From contig CAYTFC010000062.1 of assembly GCA_964436955.1 (NCBI GenBank), positions 1 through 19,284 of the forward strand: a stretch of DNA of 19,284 nucleotides, read 5' to 3'. Of the stretch, positions 1 to 7,997 are shown piece after piece; positions within the stretch are counted from its first letter, which is position 1, and every line of letters begins with the position of its first letter. Below the pieces are notes generated by a model that was given only the letters and a program-made list of their open reading frames with translations, was not told where the DNA came from and searched no databases. Source of the stretch: CAMFKD01 sp964436955. GTDB taxonomy: Bacteria; Chlamydiota; Chlamydiia; Chlamydiales; JAJFMA01. The position numbers were made by a program, and so were the translations under genes.

Positions 1-158
1 CATCTGATATATCGTTACGAGCGCTAGATGAAGTTTTGGTAGCAATCAGGGTCTTCGGCGAAGCTGCGCCATGTGTCGCAAGGGGCTGTCAGTTTCCCTT
101 TCTTTTTAGCCGTCATCTGCGCTATTCTACTGGGAAAAAATGAGGCTGTTTCCCCACG
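1..158. other. Upstream flank of gpmA, no gene recognised
   Basis: No convincing reading frame is visible here on either strand. The stretch probably holds the promoter and leader of gpmA and the edge of a neighbouring gene outside the window. A TATTCT hexamer at 123-128 could be a -10 element, but nothing at a suitable distance resembles a good -35. A purine-rich GAGG at 142-145 lies about 13 bases before the gpmA ATG, which is too far for an ordinary ribosome binding site. Confidence 0.4.
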
Positions 159-848
159 ATGAGTACACTAATTCTCTTACGCCATGGCCAATCGGTTTGG
201 AACAAACTCAATTTATTCACTGGCTGGGTGGATATTCCTTTATCCGAAAAGGGTATTGAAGAGGCTATTGCTGCTGGCAAGGCGATTCAAGACATTCCTA
301 TAGATGTCATTCTTACTTCCACACTCATACGCGCTCAAATGACGGCGACTATCGCAATGGTTCATCATTCATCTGGCAAAGTTCCAGTAATGATGCATGA
401 ACATGAGGGTAAACTTTCCGATTGGAGTAAAATCTATGGTGATGTGGCGCGTGCGCAATGCATTCCGATGTTTCGCGCTTGGGAACTCAACGAAAGAATG
501 TATGGTGAACTCCAAGGCCTTAACAAAGCAGAGACTGCCGAACGGTTCGGCGCAGATCAAGTGAAAAAATGGCGACGCAGCTATGACATCTGTCCTCCAA
601 ATGGGGAAAGTCTAGAAATGACGGCTGCCCGTGCGATTCCTTATTTTAACGATCGCATTGTGCCTCTATTGACGGAAGGAAAGAATGTGTTTGTTTCTGC
701 CCATGGCAATTCTCTGCGTGCGATCATTATGGTGCTAGATCATCTAAGCCATGAAGAGGTTCTACATTTAGAGCTTCCCACCGGGTTGCCCATTATTTAT
801 GATTATGCGTCCTCGAAATTCAGTAAGCGCGTGAATGGCAATGTCTAG
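159..848 (+). CDS. gpmA: 2,3-bisphosphoglycerate-dependent phosphoglycerate mutase
   Basis: This cytosolic enzyme interconverts 3- and 2-phosphoglycerate in glycolysis and gluconeogenesis. The sequence shows the phosphohistidine motif LLRHGQS near residues 6-12 (His9), the segment NERMYGELQG at 111-120 with the conserved Glu112, RRSYD at 139-143, and the second catalytic histidine in SAHGNSLRA (His182). At 229 residues it has normal length for the dPGM family. The family's usual NERHYG has Met in place of His at residue 114; from memory this, and the extended segment before it, are typical of chlamydial GpmA. The gene opens a packed operon: the next gene starts 14 bases before this one stops, which suggests translational coupling. 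The upstream ribosome binding site is weak, but the start gives an N-terminus that aligns directly with the family. Confidence 0.96.
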   Translation: MSTLILLRHGQSVWNKLNLFTGWVDIPLSEKGIEEAIAAGKAIQDIPIDVILTSTLIRAQMTATIAMVHHSSGKVPVMMHEHEGKLSDWSKIYGDVARAQCIPMFRAWELNERMYGELQGLNKAETAERFGADQVKKWRRSYDICPPNGESLEMTAARAIPYFNDRIVPLLTEGKNVFVSAHGNSLRAIIMVLDHLSHEEVLHLELPTGLPIIYDYASSKFSKRVNGNV

Positions 849-2007
849 GTCGATTTATCTGGATAATGCGACCACTACGCGTCCTTCTCAGCAGGCGATT
901 AGCAAGCTGATCCCCTTTCTTTCGGAAAATTGGGGAGTGCCCTCACAACCTCATCAAGTGGGCCAGAGGGTTATGCCGGCCATTGAAGAGGCATATCGTT
1001 CTGTTTATGCCCTAATAGGCGCTAGTGAAAAAGATACGGTAGTTATTACTTCATCTGGCACTGAGGCTGTCAATCACGTTATTCAGTCGGTGTACTATGA
1101 TGTCACGCGTTCGACGGGTAAGAACCATTATGTTACCGCTGCGATTGATGAAGCTCCGTCTATACTAGCGGTAGGACGTTTAGAGCAGATGGGTTGCGTA
1201 GGTAAAATGGCGGCCGTATCTACCGGCGGTTATGTGACGGCTCAAGCTATTGCGGATGCCATTACTCCTCGAACAGCATTGATTTCGTTGTCGTGGGCTA
1301 ACGGTTTAACGGGAGTAATCAATCCTGTTTCCGAGATTGCCGCACTTTGCCAGGAACGCGGAATATTGCTGCATCTTGATGCTACGCATGTGCTTGGAAA
1401 GCTCTATTACAATTTAGAAGAAGTTGGCGCCAGCTTCATTACCTTCAATGGTGACAATTTGCATGCTCCAAAAGGAACCGGAGGTCTCTGGATTAAAGAA
1501 GGAGTGCGTTTATCTCCGATGCTGTTAGGAGGAGCGCAACAGGCTGGCTACCGCGCTGGCGATCTAAATGTTCCTGGCTTGGTGAGTTTAGGGGTAGCCT
1601 GTCGTGAGGCGCTTGAAAGTCGTGATTTAATGTGCACAGAGACCGCGCGACTACGCGCGCGGTTGGAAGCCGGCATAAAAAAGGGTTTTCGCGATGCCAT
1701 CATTTTTTATCGAGATGAAAAACGCCTTCCTAACTGTACCACGATAGGATTTCCCGGAATCGCTAATGAGGCCTTGTTGTACGCGTTGGATCGTCAACAG
1801 GTTTATGCAACTATGGGCGGAGGGACGTTTCAGCAGATCGGGTTAGTTTTAGAGGCCTCTGGTGTTAACTCCACATTAGCCCATTCTTCGTTGAGTTTTT
1901 GCCTTGCTCGTACCACCTATGAAGAAGAAGTTGAGGAAGCCATTGCGGTGATTGTGGAAACGGCGCAGAAGCTACGCAAGTTATCTGAACATATTACGTT
2001 AACGTGA
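835..2007 (+). CDS. NifS/IscS-like class V aminotransferase-fold protein lacking catalytic Lys and Cys
   Basis: The fold is clearly that of cysteine desulfurases: YLDNATTT at 8-15, SSGTEAVN at 73-80 for PLP phosphate contact, HLDATHVLGK at 180-189, YRAGDLNVPG at 239-248 and a C-terminal LAHSSLSF at 348-355. At 390 residues the length is normal. Aligned by eye to E. coli IscS, however, the PLP-lysine segment SGHKIYGPKG reads NGDNLHAPKG here, putting Asn208 where the Schiff-base lysine should be. The His that stacks on PLP is Ala107, and the catalytic-cysteine loop (about 323-336) contains no Cys. It is therefore unlikely to be a normal desulfurase; it may be a scaffold, a regulator or an enzyme with new chemistry. 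It overlaps gpmA by 14 bases and is followed by a NifU-like gene. An alternative in-frame ATG lies at 841. Confidence 0.88.
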   Translation: MAMSRSIYLDNATTTRPSQQAISKLIPFLSENWGVPSQPHQVGQRVMPAIEEAYRSVYALIGASEKDTVVITSSGTEAVNHVIQSVYYDVTRSTGKNHYVTAAIDEAPSILAVGRLEQMGCVGKMAAVSTGGYVTAQAIADAITPRTALISLSWANGLTGVINPVSEIAALCQERGILLHLDATHVLGKLYYNLEEVGASFITFNGDNLHAPKGTGGLWIKEGVRLSPMLLGGAQQAGYRAGDLNVPGLVSLGVACREALESRDLMCTETARLRARLEAGIKKGFRDAIIFYRDEKRLPNCTTIGFPGIANEALLYALDRQQVYATMGGGTFQQIGLVLEASGVNSTLAHSSLSFCLARTTYEEEVEEAIAVIVETAQKLRKLSEHITLT

Positions 2008-2013
2008 GGACAT

Positions 2014-2826
2014 GTGAGTCTTAATGCCCTAACTATGTCCTTTCCTTGGAGTCGCTACAGTCGTAAGTTGCGAGCCGAAATCGACAAGCCACGTAATGCG
2101 GGCACGTTCGATCCTACAACCACTGCAGCAAGGGGCGTGCGTTTAGTTGAGGGGGTGGATGGAAATGTGGAAGATGGCAATGAAGTGCATCTCTATTGGC
2201 TCGTCGACCTGGAAGATGGTGTGATTGTCGACGCTAAGTTTCAGGTGTTGGGACAGACGGCTCTAATAGGAGCTGCAGAAGTCGTTTGTGATCTTGTGAT
2301 TGGCAAAAACTATGATCAGGCGCAGAGACTTACTGCTGATCTTATCGACAAACAGGTGCGCGAAAAGCCAGAACAAGCTGCGTTTCCTCCGGAAACTTTT
2401 TCCCATTTGAATTTGGTAATTTCCGCCATCATTGATGCTGCGGAGCAATGTCAGGATATCGCGGTAGCAGAAGGCTACGTGGCGCCTCCTATGTCGGCTG
2501 ATCAGGCCGGGTTATTTGAAGGTGATGGTTATCCTGGCTGGGATGATCTCCCTCATGCCCAGAAATTAGCCATTATTGAGCACGTCATGGACGAGCATAT
2601 TCGTCCCTATATTGCCTTAGATGCGGGTGGTGTTGACGTTGTTGGCTTAAGCAAAAACCGGGAATTGACGGTGACATATAAAGGGTCATGTACTTCGTGT
2701 TATTCTAGCGTAGGAGCTACCCTTTCAGCTATTCAGGGCATATTACGAGCAAAGGTACATGCAGAAATTGTGGTCACGCCAGATTTTGATGAGGCGCCCA
2801 CAGGACCACCTCCAGGAATGGGCTAA
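2014..2826 (+). CDS. NifU-like protein, degenerate scaffold domain plus C-terminal CxxC domain
   Basis: There are two domains. Residues about 20-150 resemble the IscU/NifU N-terminal scaffold (AGTFDPTT near 29-36, AKFQVLGQTALIGAAE at 74-89). Residues about 185-255 are a NifU C-terminal (Nfu-type) domain with SCTSC, Cys226 and Cys229, which in the family carries a labile Fe-S cluster. The IscU cluster cysteines are missing: the GCG of the scaffold reads GQT (Gln81), and the only N-terminal cysteines, Cys92 and Cys146, are not at canonical ligand sites by eye. The protein ends in a short Gly/Pro-rich tail. It follows the NifS-like gene by 6 bases, so the two are surely co-transcribed. The start used is GTG, with GAGGA only 3 bases upstream; an in-frame ATG at 2035 is an alternative. 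A role in Fe-S delivery through the C-terminal domain is likely but inferred. Confidence 0.88.
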   Translation: MSLNALTMSFPWSRYSRKLRAEIDKPRNAGTFDPTTTAARGVRLVEGVDGNVEDGNEVHLYWLVDLEDGVIVDAKFQVLGQTALIGAAEVVCDLVIGKNYDQAQRLTADLIDKQVREKPEQAAFPPETFSHLNLVISAIIDAAEQCQDIAVAEGYVAPPMSADQAGLFEGDGYPGWDDLPHAQKLAIIEHVMDEHIRPYIALDAGGVDVVGLSKNRELTVTYKGSCTSCYSSVGATLSAIQGILRAKVHAEIVVTPDFDEAPTGPPPGMG

Positions 2827-3737
2827 TGGAAACAAAGATGATGCGTAAGAAGATTGTTTTTTGGGGACGACCTTGTCACGTGCGGACCAGTAGCGATGTC
2901 TTTCTGTTGGACATCCTAAAGGAGATTGGAGACGTTGAGGTCATTCGTGACGAGATAATGACATTTGAAAGCGCTCAACGTTTACGTGATATGGCGCCAG
3001 ATCTCATCGTATTTTTCCAACTTTACCCTAATTGGCGTTGGCATACACTATTGTTGTCAGGTATACGAAAAGTGTGGGTGCCTATGTGGGATACGTATCG
3101 GCTGTCAAAATGCCATACATATCTTAGCTATCGCCTAAGTAATATCGATATGATTTCCTTCGCCGAGCCCGTACATGAGCATCTCAGTTCATGGGGACTT
3201 TCATCGCTGCGAGTCAGGTTTTTTCCGAAACCCAATCCCGCACCGATAAAAAAGAAGAATCCTCCTTATACCGCCTTTTTTTGGCAACGTCAGGTGGATA
3301 TTGATCTAAACTTCGTAGCTAAAATTTTCCCCCCCGGCTACCTAAGTAAGGTGATATTTAAGCGCGACGTGCCGGGCTATCCCGTTGATTCTTTTTCTTT
3401 TTCAGTTGAAGAGATGCCTAGCTGGTCATCTAAAGAAAGTTTGTATAACGCTATTAAAAGTACGGACTATTACATTGCGCCTCGGTGGACTGAGGGTATT
3501 GGATTCGGGTTCTTGGAAGCGATGTCCTTGGGGCGTGTTGTGGTTGCATCGCATGAACACACAATGACCGACTATATTCAAGAAGGCGTAACAGGGCATT
3601 TCTTTAATGGAAATGGCCGCATCAGTGAAAAGTGGGTCACTCCGGATGTGATTCAAACCAATCTGATTGATTATTCGACGGGGTTGTACGAGATGTGGTT
3701 AAACGACAAGCAGCGCATTAAAGCCTTTTTAAGCTAG
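2826..3737 (+). CDS. GT-B glycosyltransferase-like protein (group 1/GT4-like)
   Basis: Probably transfers a sugar from an activated donor to a cell-surface glycan; donor and acceptor cannot be read from the sequence. The C-terminal half has RWTEGIGFGFLEAMSLG at 220-236, which fits the EX7E donor-binding pattern (Glu223 and Glu231) of retaining GT-B enzymes, followed by a strand and a loop typical of these enzymes (VVVASHE, 238-244). The N-terminal half (VFWGRPCHVRTSSDVF, 11-26) fits a Rossmann start. At 303 residues it is shorter than most family members (about 350-400), with the loss seemingly after the EX7E region. The ATG overlaps the stop codon of the NifU-like gene (TAATG), with AGGA 8 bases upstream, so it is translationally coupled to the Fe-S-type operon. 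Its 3' end overlaps the next, convergent gene by 9 bases. Confidence 0.75.
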   Translation: METKMMRKKIVFWGRPCHVRTSSDVFLLDILKEIGDVEVIRDEIMTFESAQRLRDMAPDLIVFFQLYPNWRWHTLLLSGIRKVWVPMWDTYRLSKCHTYLSYRLSNIDMISFAEPVHEHLSSWGLSSLRVRFFPKPNPAPIKKKNPPYTAFFWQRQVDIDLNFVAKIFPPGYLSKVIFKRDVPGYPVDSFSFSVEEMPSWSSKESLYNAIKSTDYYIAPRWTEGIGFGFLEAMSLGRVVVASHEHTMTDYIQEGVTGHFFNGNGRISEKWVTPDVIQTNLIDYSTGLYEMWLNDKQRIKAFLS

Positions 3738-4892
3738 GCCAGTTTGGAGCTTTTCCATTGCTTTGGCAAAGGTACTTACATTATGTTGTTGGCAGTAGTC
3801 TTTCTGCATTGCTGACAGACGCTTCTGTATCGATGGGTCTTTAGCTTTTTCTACAATGATCGAGGGTAAATCAGGTCTTGTCCAATCGATTACCAGATCC
3901 TGTAAGTCATATTTGTGCAGTTCTCTCGCTTGAGTGGTGTGCGGACTTACAATGGGTATCTTTCCAGCGCATACCGCTTCCATAAATGTTCCTGATACGT
4001 TGCAAAGGTATTTATCTGGTAGATATGGCTGTAGCAAAACATCACATGTAGCCATCCATTTAAGATAATCATCTCTACAAAGTACCTTTGGTAGAATTTT
4101 GAAGTCCAAGGTAGCGTTTGAGATGTCCATGGTAGCTCTTTCGGAAAATAAGAGGCTGAGTTTGTGACTACACTTGTCCTGCGATGTTATTAACTCACGA
4201 ATGGTTGTACTGCCGTGAAAGAGATTACTGCCAGGCCACCAGCATAGTATGCGTTTATCGTTGCGTGGAAAAGAGGCTGGTAATGACTCGGAAACAAAGG
4301 GAACCGGAACGATAGAAATTGAGGATTCTAGAATGGGATGCCAAACGCTTATCAATTCTTCGGTCTCGGCTAAAAGCCTCATACGTTTTTTTCCAAGCAG
4401 AGATACCAACTTTTTGTGCCATTTTATGATCCCATCTGGATCCGAATAGTAACTTGGATCTACCCTCAACATAAGCCAAAAAGTAAAATTTTTGTTGACC
4501 ATAGAGCATAAGCAAAGGTACAGAGCCTTCAAATCCTTCACATCGAAATATTCAATAAAAATAACGTTTTCTTTGGAGCTGCTTAGATGACTAGTCAAGA
4601 ATTGCCTGAACGAAAAGGCGAGTTTAAGTCTTTGAATAGCACTAGAGATATATCTGGAGCTTATTCCTAGGAAGCGGGTGCGATCCGCGATATTATCCAT
4701 AACGAGTTCTTTCTTCCATTGTGCTGGCCAGGGAGTGATTGTATTGGTTGTTGGCGAAGCTACAATGTATTTCCAGGATAGCATTTCGGCTGCTCGATTT
4801 ACTGCCGTGTGGAATACGTGATAGTGCCCCATTTCAGATGTCATGTAGGGCACTAGAGCTAGGACCTGAGTTTGTTTAAACAATTTCACCAC
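3729..4892 (-). CDS. Putative GT-B glycosyltransferase
   Basis: A 387-residue protein with a weak but recognisable GT-B C-terminal region: SGTFMEAVCAGKIPIVSPH at 300-318, corresponding to the glutamate-containing donor site of group 1 transferases (Glu305). The first Glu of a full EX7E motif is not present (Cys at that place), so the family assignment is less secure than for the other glycosyltransferases here. ILCWWPGSNLFHG near 215-227 could be the linker and start of the C-terminal Rossmann domain. No signal peptide is seen. The listed start is a GTG that lies inside the 3' end of birA (17-base overlap, same strand); other starts are possible, including ATG at residue 17. It sits downstream of birA and converges on the plus-strand glycosyltransferase. 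Substrate unknown; a role in the same surface-glycan pathway is inferred from context. Confidence 0.65.
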   Translation of the reverse strand: MVKLFKQTQVLALVPYMTSEMGHYHVFHTAVNRAAEMLSWKYIVASPTTNTITPWPAQWKKELVMDNIADRTRFLGISSRYISSAIQRLKLAFSFRQFLTSHLSSSKENVIFIEYFDVKDLKALYLCLCSMVNKNFTFWLMLRVDPSYYSDPDGIIKWHKKLVSLLGKKRMRLLAETEELISVWHPILESSISIVPVPFVSESLPASFPRNDKRILCWWPGSNLFHGSTTIRELITSQDKCSHKLSLLFSERATMDISNATLDFKILPKVLCRDDYLKWMATCDVLLQPYLPDKYLCNVSGTFMEAVCAGKIPIVSPHTTQARELHKYDLQDLVIDWTRPDLPSIIVEKAKDPSIQKRLSAMQKDYCQQHNVSTFAKAMEKLQTGLA

Positions 4893-5607
4893 TATTAAAA
4901 GCCTGAATACGGTCGTTGAGGATAAGGTTTAGGGTACCATCTCTATTGATACTATGGAATGTTCCCTGCATGAGCTGAGCGCCTAAATGGAACTGCATGG
5001 CATCTCCCAGACGGTGGATCAGCAAATCCCGAAATGGCTCTAAAAAAGGCTCGAAGCCGGTGCGCATATACTGCTCAAGCTGCTGCTTAATAGCTTGTTC
5101 TAGGTTGCTGTTGATAGTGTCTAAGTCGAGCAGCTGATTTGCTTCAACGGCCATCGAAGTGGCTTTTTGAGAAATTTCCTTAAGGTCGTTTTTTAGCATA
5201 TTCACGTTTAATCCGATTCCAATCACTAACACAGTATTGTCTTGAATCGGGGTCGTTTCACTGAGAATCCCAGCAATTTTTTTTCCATCGACTAGTATAT
5301 CGTTCGGCCACTTTAGACGTGCATCGATCTCTTGTCTTTGTAAAAAATCAGCAATGGCCATTGCAACCACCTGAGCCACGTTGCCTAGGTCTTTCCGATG
5401 GTGGGGAACAAAAAGGCAGTAGCTGGAGTAGATATTTACATTAGCCGGAGAGATCCATTTACGATTTTCGCGTCCTCGTCCGGCAGTCTGCGCGCCAGCT
5501 GACACGACCGTCAAATGTTCTGGATGGAAGTGCTTAGCGTTTGCCTTTGCCCATAAATTTGTGGAATCGATGGACGGAAAGAAGTAATGATCTATCGTTA
5601 AGGTCAT
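4876..5607 (-). CDS. birA: Biotin--[acetyl-CoA-carboxylase] ligase
   Basis: Activates biotin to biotinyl-AMP and attaches it to the lysine of the biotin carboxyl carrier protein of acetyl-CoA carboxylase, feeding fatty-acid synthesis. Visible motifs are SIDSTN at 12-17, the ligase loop TAGRGRENRKW at 41-51, and the biotin/ATP core KWPNDILVDGKKIAGIL at 99-115, followed by VIGIGLNVN. At 243 residues it has the catalytic and C-terminal domains but no N-terminal helix-turn-helix, so it is a monofunctional ligase rather than a BirA repressor. ATG is preceded by AGGA at a distance of about 8 bases. It is transcribed divergently from the sugar methyltransferase gene and overlaps the downstream glycosyltransferase gene. 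From memory, Chlamydia has birA next to rodA; here the two are separated by the sugar island. Confidence 0.93.
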   Translation of the reverse strand: MTLTIDHYFFPSIDSTNLWAKANAKHFHPEHLTVVSAGAQTAGRGRENRKWISPANVNIYSSYCLFVPHHRKDLGNVAQVVAMAIADFLQRQEIDARLKWPNDILVDGKKIAGILSETTPIQDNTVLVIGIGLNVNMLKNDLKEISQKATSMAVEANQLLDLDTINSNLEQAIKQQLEQYMRTGFEPFLEPFRDLLIHRLGDAMQFHLGAQLMQGTFHSINRDGTLNLILNDRIQAFNSGEIV

Positions 5608-5708
5608 AGCACATCCTAATTTTGTCTTTTCATAATCGCAAGCTCATCTAAAAATTGAAATATATTTCGCGGCGCGATAGCCTGCTGGCAAAACAATGAG
5701 GAGTTACC

Positions 5709-6917
5709 ATGAAATGTCGTGTATGTGATTCACACCATCTGGATTCAGTAATCGATCTTGGCCTACAACCATTAGCGAATCATTTTCTGCACGAGCATGA
5801 AGTTGGTAAGGAGCCAACCTACCCACTAAATGTGTTTTTCTGCCACCACTGTTCAACTGCGCAGCTTGATCATACGGTGAAAAAGGAAGTTATTTTCGGA
5901 GATCACACCTATTTATCCGGTATCACCCGCACTTTGAGCGACCACTTTCGTTCGGTGGCAGAAGATCTCGATCAGCGGTTCTTCAAGAACCACACACATA
6001 AAGCGGTCATGGACATTGGTTCCAATGATGGTACCCAACTCAAGCATTTTCAGGATATGGGCTGGGAGGTTCAGGGTGTGGAATCGACTCGCCGCATAGC
6101 CGAAGTCGCTTGGGCAGCGGGCATACCGACCTTAAACGCATTCTTTAATCAGGATGTCGCGCGTAGTTTGAATAAGAAATTTCAGGTGATTAATGCGGCT
6201 GGTGTTTTCTATCATCTAGAAGAGCTTCATTCGGTCACGGATGGGATCCGCGAAGCCTTGGCGGATGATGGTGTGTTTGTGATTCAGTTTGCCTACGTGA
6301 AGCGTATCATCGAAAACTTAGCATTTGATCATATTTATCATGAACACCTTCTCTATTACACGTTAAAGACGGTACAGGAGTTATTGCAGCGTCATGGCCT
6401 CTCTCTGTTCGATGCAAATCTGTCTTCTGTCCACGGCGGTTATATGATTGCATTTGCAACGCATCAAAAGAATTGCCCAACTGCTAGCCAACGTCTTACA
6501 GCATTGAGGCAGGCAGAGGATAAAGCTCGATGCAATGATGCGAGTACATACGTGGCTTTCGCAGAGCGCATCAAACAGATGAAGACGGAAAATCTCGAAT
6601 ATCTTACAGATGCTAAAGCCAAGAGCAAAAGCATCTATGGGATGGGAGCACCTGTAAAAGGCAATACACTGCTCAACTACTTTGGTGTGGGAACACAGTT
6701 CCTAGATCTCTTAATTGAAAAGAATGCGTTCCGAAAGGGTCTCTATTCTCCCGGACAACACATACGCGTCGAATTAGAACACGAACTGCCTAACCCCCCT
6801 GATATTTACTATGTATTGGCATGGAACTTCAAAGAAGAAATCTTACGAAATAATCGCCATCTTATTGATCAAGGCGTAGAATTCTATTTTCCAGTAGATC
6901 CAAAGCCGATCGGATAG
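5709..6917 (+). CDS. SAM-dependent sugar C-methyltransferase (TylC3/NovU family)
   Basis: Likely adds a methyl group to a carbon (usually C-3) of a nucleotide-linked 4-keto-deoxyhexose. The three-part family architecture is complete: an N-terminal zinc-binding domain with Cys3, Cys6, Cys45 and Cys48; a SAM-binding Rossmann core with VMDIGSNDGT at 100-109; and a C-terminal nucleotide-sugar-binding region with IYGMGAPVKGNT at 309-320. The segment IYHEHL (Tyr210, His211, Glu212, His213) matches the Tyr-x-Glu-His catalytic group described for TcaB9/TylC3-type enzymes. At 402 residues it has the typical family length of about 410. The ATG is preceded by GAGGAG 6 bases upstream. It is followed after 3 bases by a dehydratase-like gene, so both are in one transcript. 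The exact sugar is unknown; a C-methyl deoxyhexose is inferred. Confidence 0.9.
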   Translation: MKCRVCDSHHLDSVIDLGLQPLANHFLHEHEVGKEPTYPLNVFFCHHCSTAQLDHTVKKEVIFGDHTYLSGITRTLSDHFRSVAEDLDQRFFKNHTHKAVMDIGSNDGTQLKHFQDMGWEVQGVESTRRIAEVAWAAGIPTLNAFFNQDVARSLNKKFQVINAAGVFYHLEELHSVTDGIREALADDGVFVIQFAYVKRIIENLAFDHIYHEHLLYYTLKTVQELLQRHGLSLFDANLSSVHGGYMIAFATHQKNCPTASQRLTALRQAEDKARCNDASTYVAFAERIKQMKTENLEYLTDAKAKSKSIYGMGAPVKGNTLLNYFGVGTQFLDLLIEKNAFRKGLYSPGQHIRVELEHELPNPPDIYYVLAWNFKEEILRNNRHLIDQGVEFYFPVDPKPIG

Positions 6918-6920
6918 GCC

Positions 6921-7997
6921 ATGCAAAAGCGCGCACTTATTACAGGGATAGCTGGCCTAAACGGAAGCTATCTCTCTAAGTTTTTGCTCGAAAAAGGCTA
7001 TGAAGTTCACGGGTTAAGCAGAAGACAGGAACCACATCCATCTTTTCAGATGCATTCTATAGATATCACGGATGGAAATGCTGTTGCGCATGTTGTTGAG
7101 AAAGTTTGCCCACACGAAATATATAATTTAGCCTTTATAGGGGATGAACCCTCTTCCTGGATAACCCCTGAGCTATCTATGCAAATTGACGGACTAGGAC
7201 CGTTGCGATTGCTAGAAGCCATTCGCACGCTGGACCTGCAAGGTCATACGCGGTTTTTCCAAGCCAGTACGGCTTCCTCTTATGGCTTAGTGCAGGAAGT
7301 TCCTCAAACCGAGCATACGCACTTTAGGCCACGGTCGCCCTACAGTTCTGCAAAAGTATTTGCCTATTGGACGACTATTAATTATCGCGAATCCTACGGA
7401 ATTCATGCTAGCAATGGCATACTCTTTACTCACGAGGGTCTGCAGCGCGGTACAAAATTTGTAAGTAGGAAGATCTCGCAAGCGGTGGTTAATATCTATC
7501 TGGGTAAACAACAGCAGCTGCGATTGGGGAATTTAAGCGCCCAACGCGACTGGGGCCATGCCCAAGATTTTGTGGATGCCGAGTGGCGCATGCTACAACA
7601 GGACCAGCCTGGAGATTATATTATTGCTACTGGAAAGCAAAATACTGTGCGTGACTTTGTGACTTACGCCTTTCACGCGCTTGGCATTTCCCTAAGGTGG
7701 AGTGGAGAGAGCGTTAAGGAGACTGCGGTAGTGGTTAGCGCGCCTTCATTCGCTCACCACTTAGAAGGTAGGGTTGTAGTATCGGTTGATCCCGCGTTTT
7801 TTAGACCGACGGAAGCTAGTAACCTTTTAGGTGATTTTTCTAAAGCGAAGAGGGATCTTGGATGGGAGCCGAAAATATCCTTTAAGGAAATCGTATCGGA
7901 GATGGTCAGAGAAGATTTAAGTCTGCTTGCACCATTTCAGAAACCAGTTGCTGGAACGTTATGCGAGGAGTCCAGCCCAGCTCCTGTCGTGCTTTAG
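6921..7997 (+). CDS. GDP-mannose 4,6-dehydratase-like SDR protein lacking catalytic Glu (paralog 1)
   Basis: An extended short-chain dehydrogenase/reductase closely related to GDP-mannose 4,6-dehydratase (Gmd). It has the NAD(P) loop TGIAGLNGSYL (8-18), PRSPYSSAK with Tyr141 and Lys145 of the YxxxK pair, NYRESYG (154-160), the Gmd-like SNGILFTHE (164-172) and RDWGHAQD (209-216). The Gmd catalytic segment STSELYG reads STASSYG here: Thr117 is kept but the Glu is Ser119. YNLAAQSHV of the family is changed to YNLAFIGDE. The protein may therefore be a 4-keto-sugar epimerase or reductase rather than a dehydratase. The last 20 or so residues (from Pro338) have no counterpart in the family and come from reading the antisense strand of the facing paralog. 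It is translated right after the methyltransferase; GGATAGG just upstream is a weak ribosome binding site. Confidence 0.85.
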   Translation: MQKRALITGIAGLNGSYLSKFLLEKGYEVHGLSRRQEPHPSFQMHSIDITDGNAVAHVVEKVCPHEIYNLAFIGDEPSSWITPELSMQIDGLGPLRLLEAIRTLDLQGHTRFFQASTASSYGLVQEVPQTEHTHFRPRSPYSSAKVFAYWTTINYRESYGIHASNGILFTHEGLQRGTKFVSRKISQAVVNIYLGKQQQLRLGNLSAQRDWGHAQDFVDAEWRMLQQDQPGDYIIATGKQNTVRDFVTYAFHALGISLRWSGESVKETAVVVSAPSFAHHLEGRVVVSVDPAFFRPTEASNLLGDFSKAKRDLGWEPKISFKEIVSEMVREDLSLLAPFQKPVAGTLCEESSPAPVVL

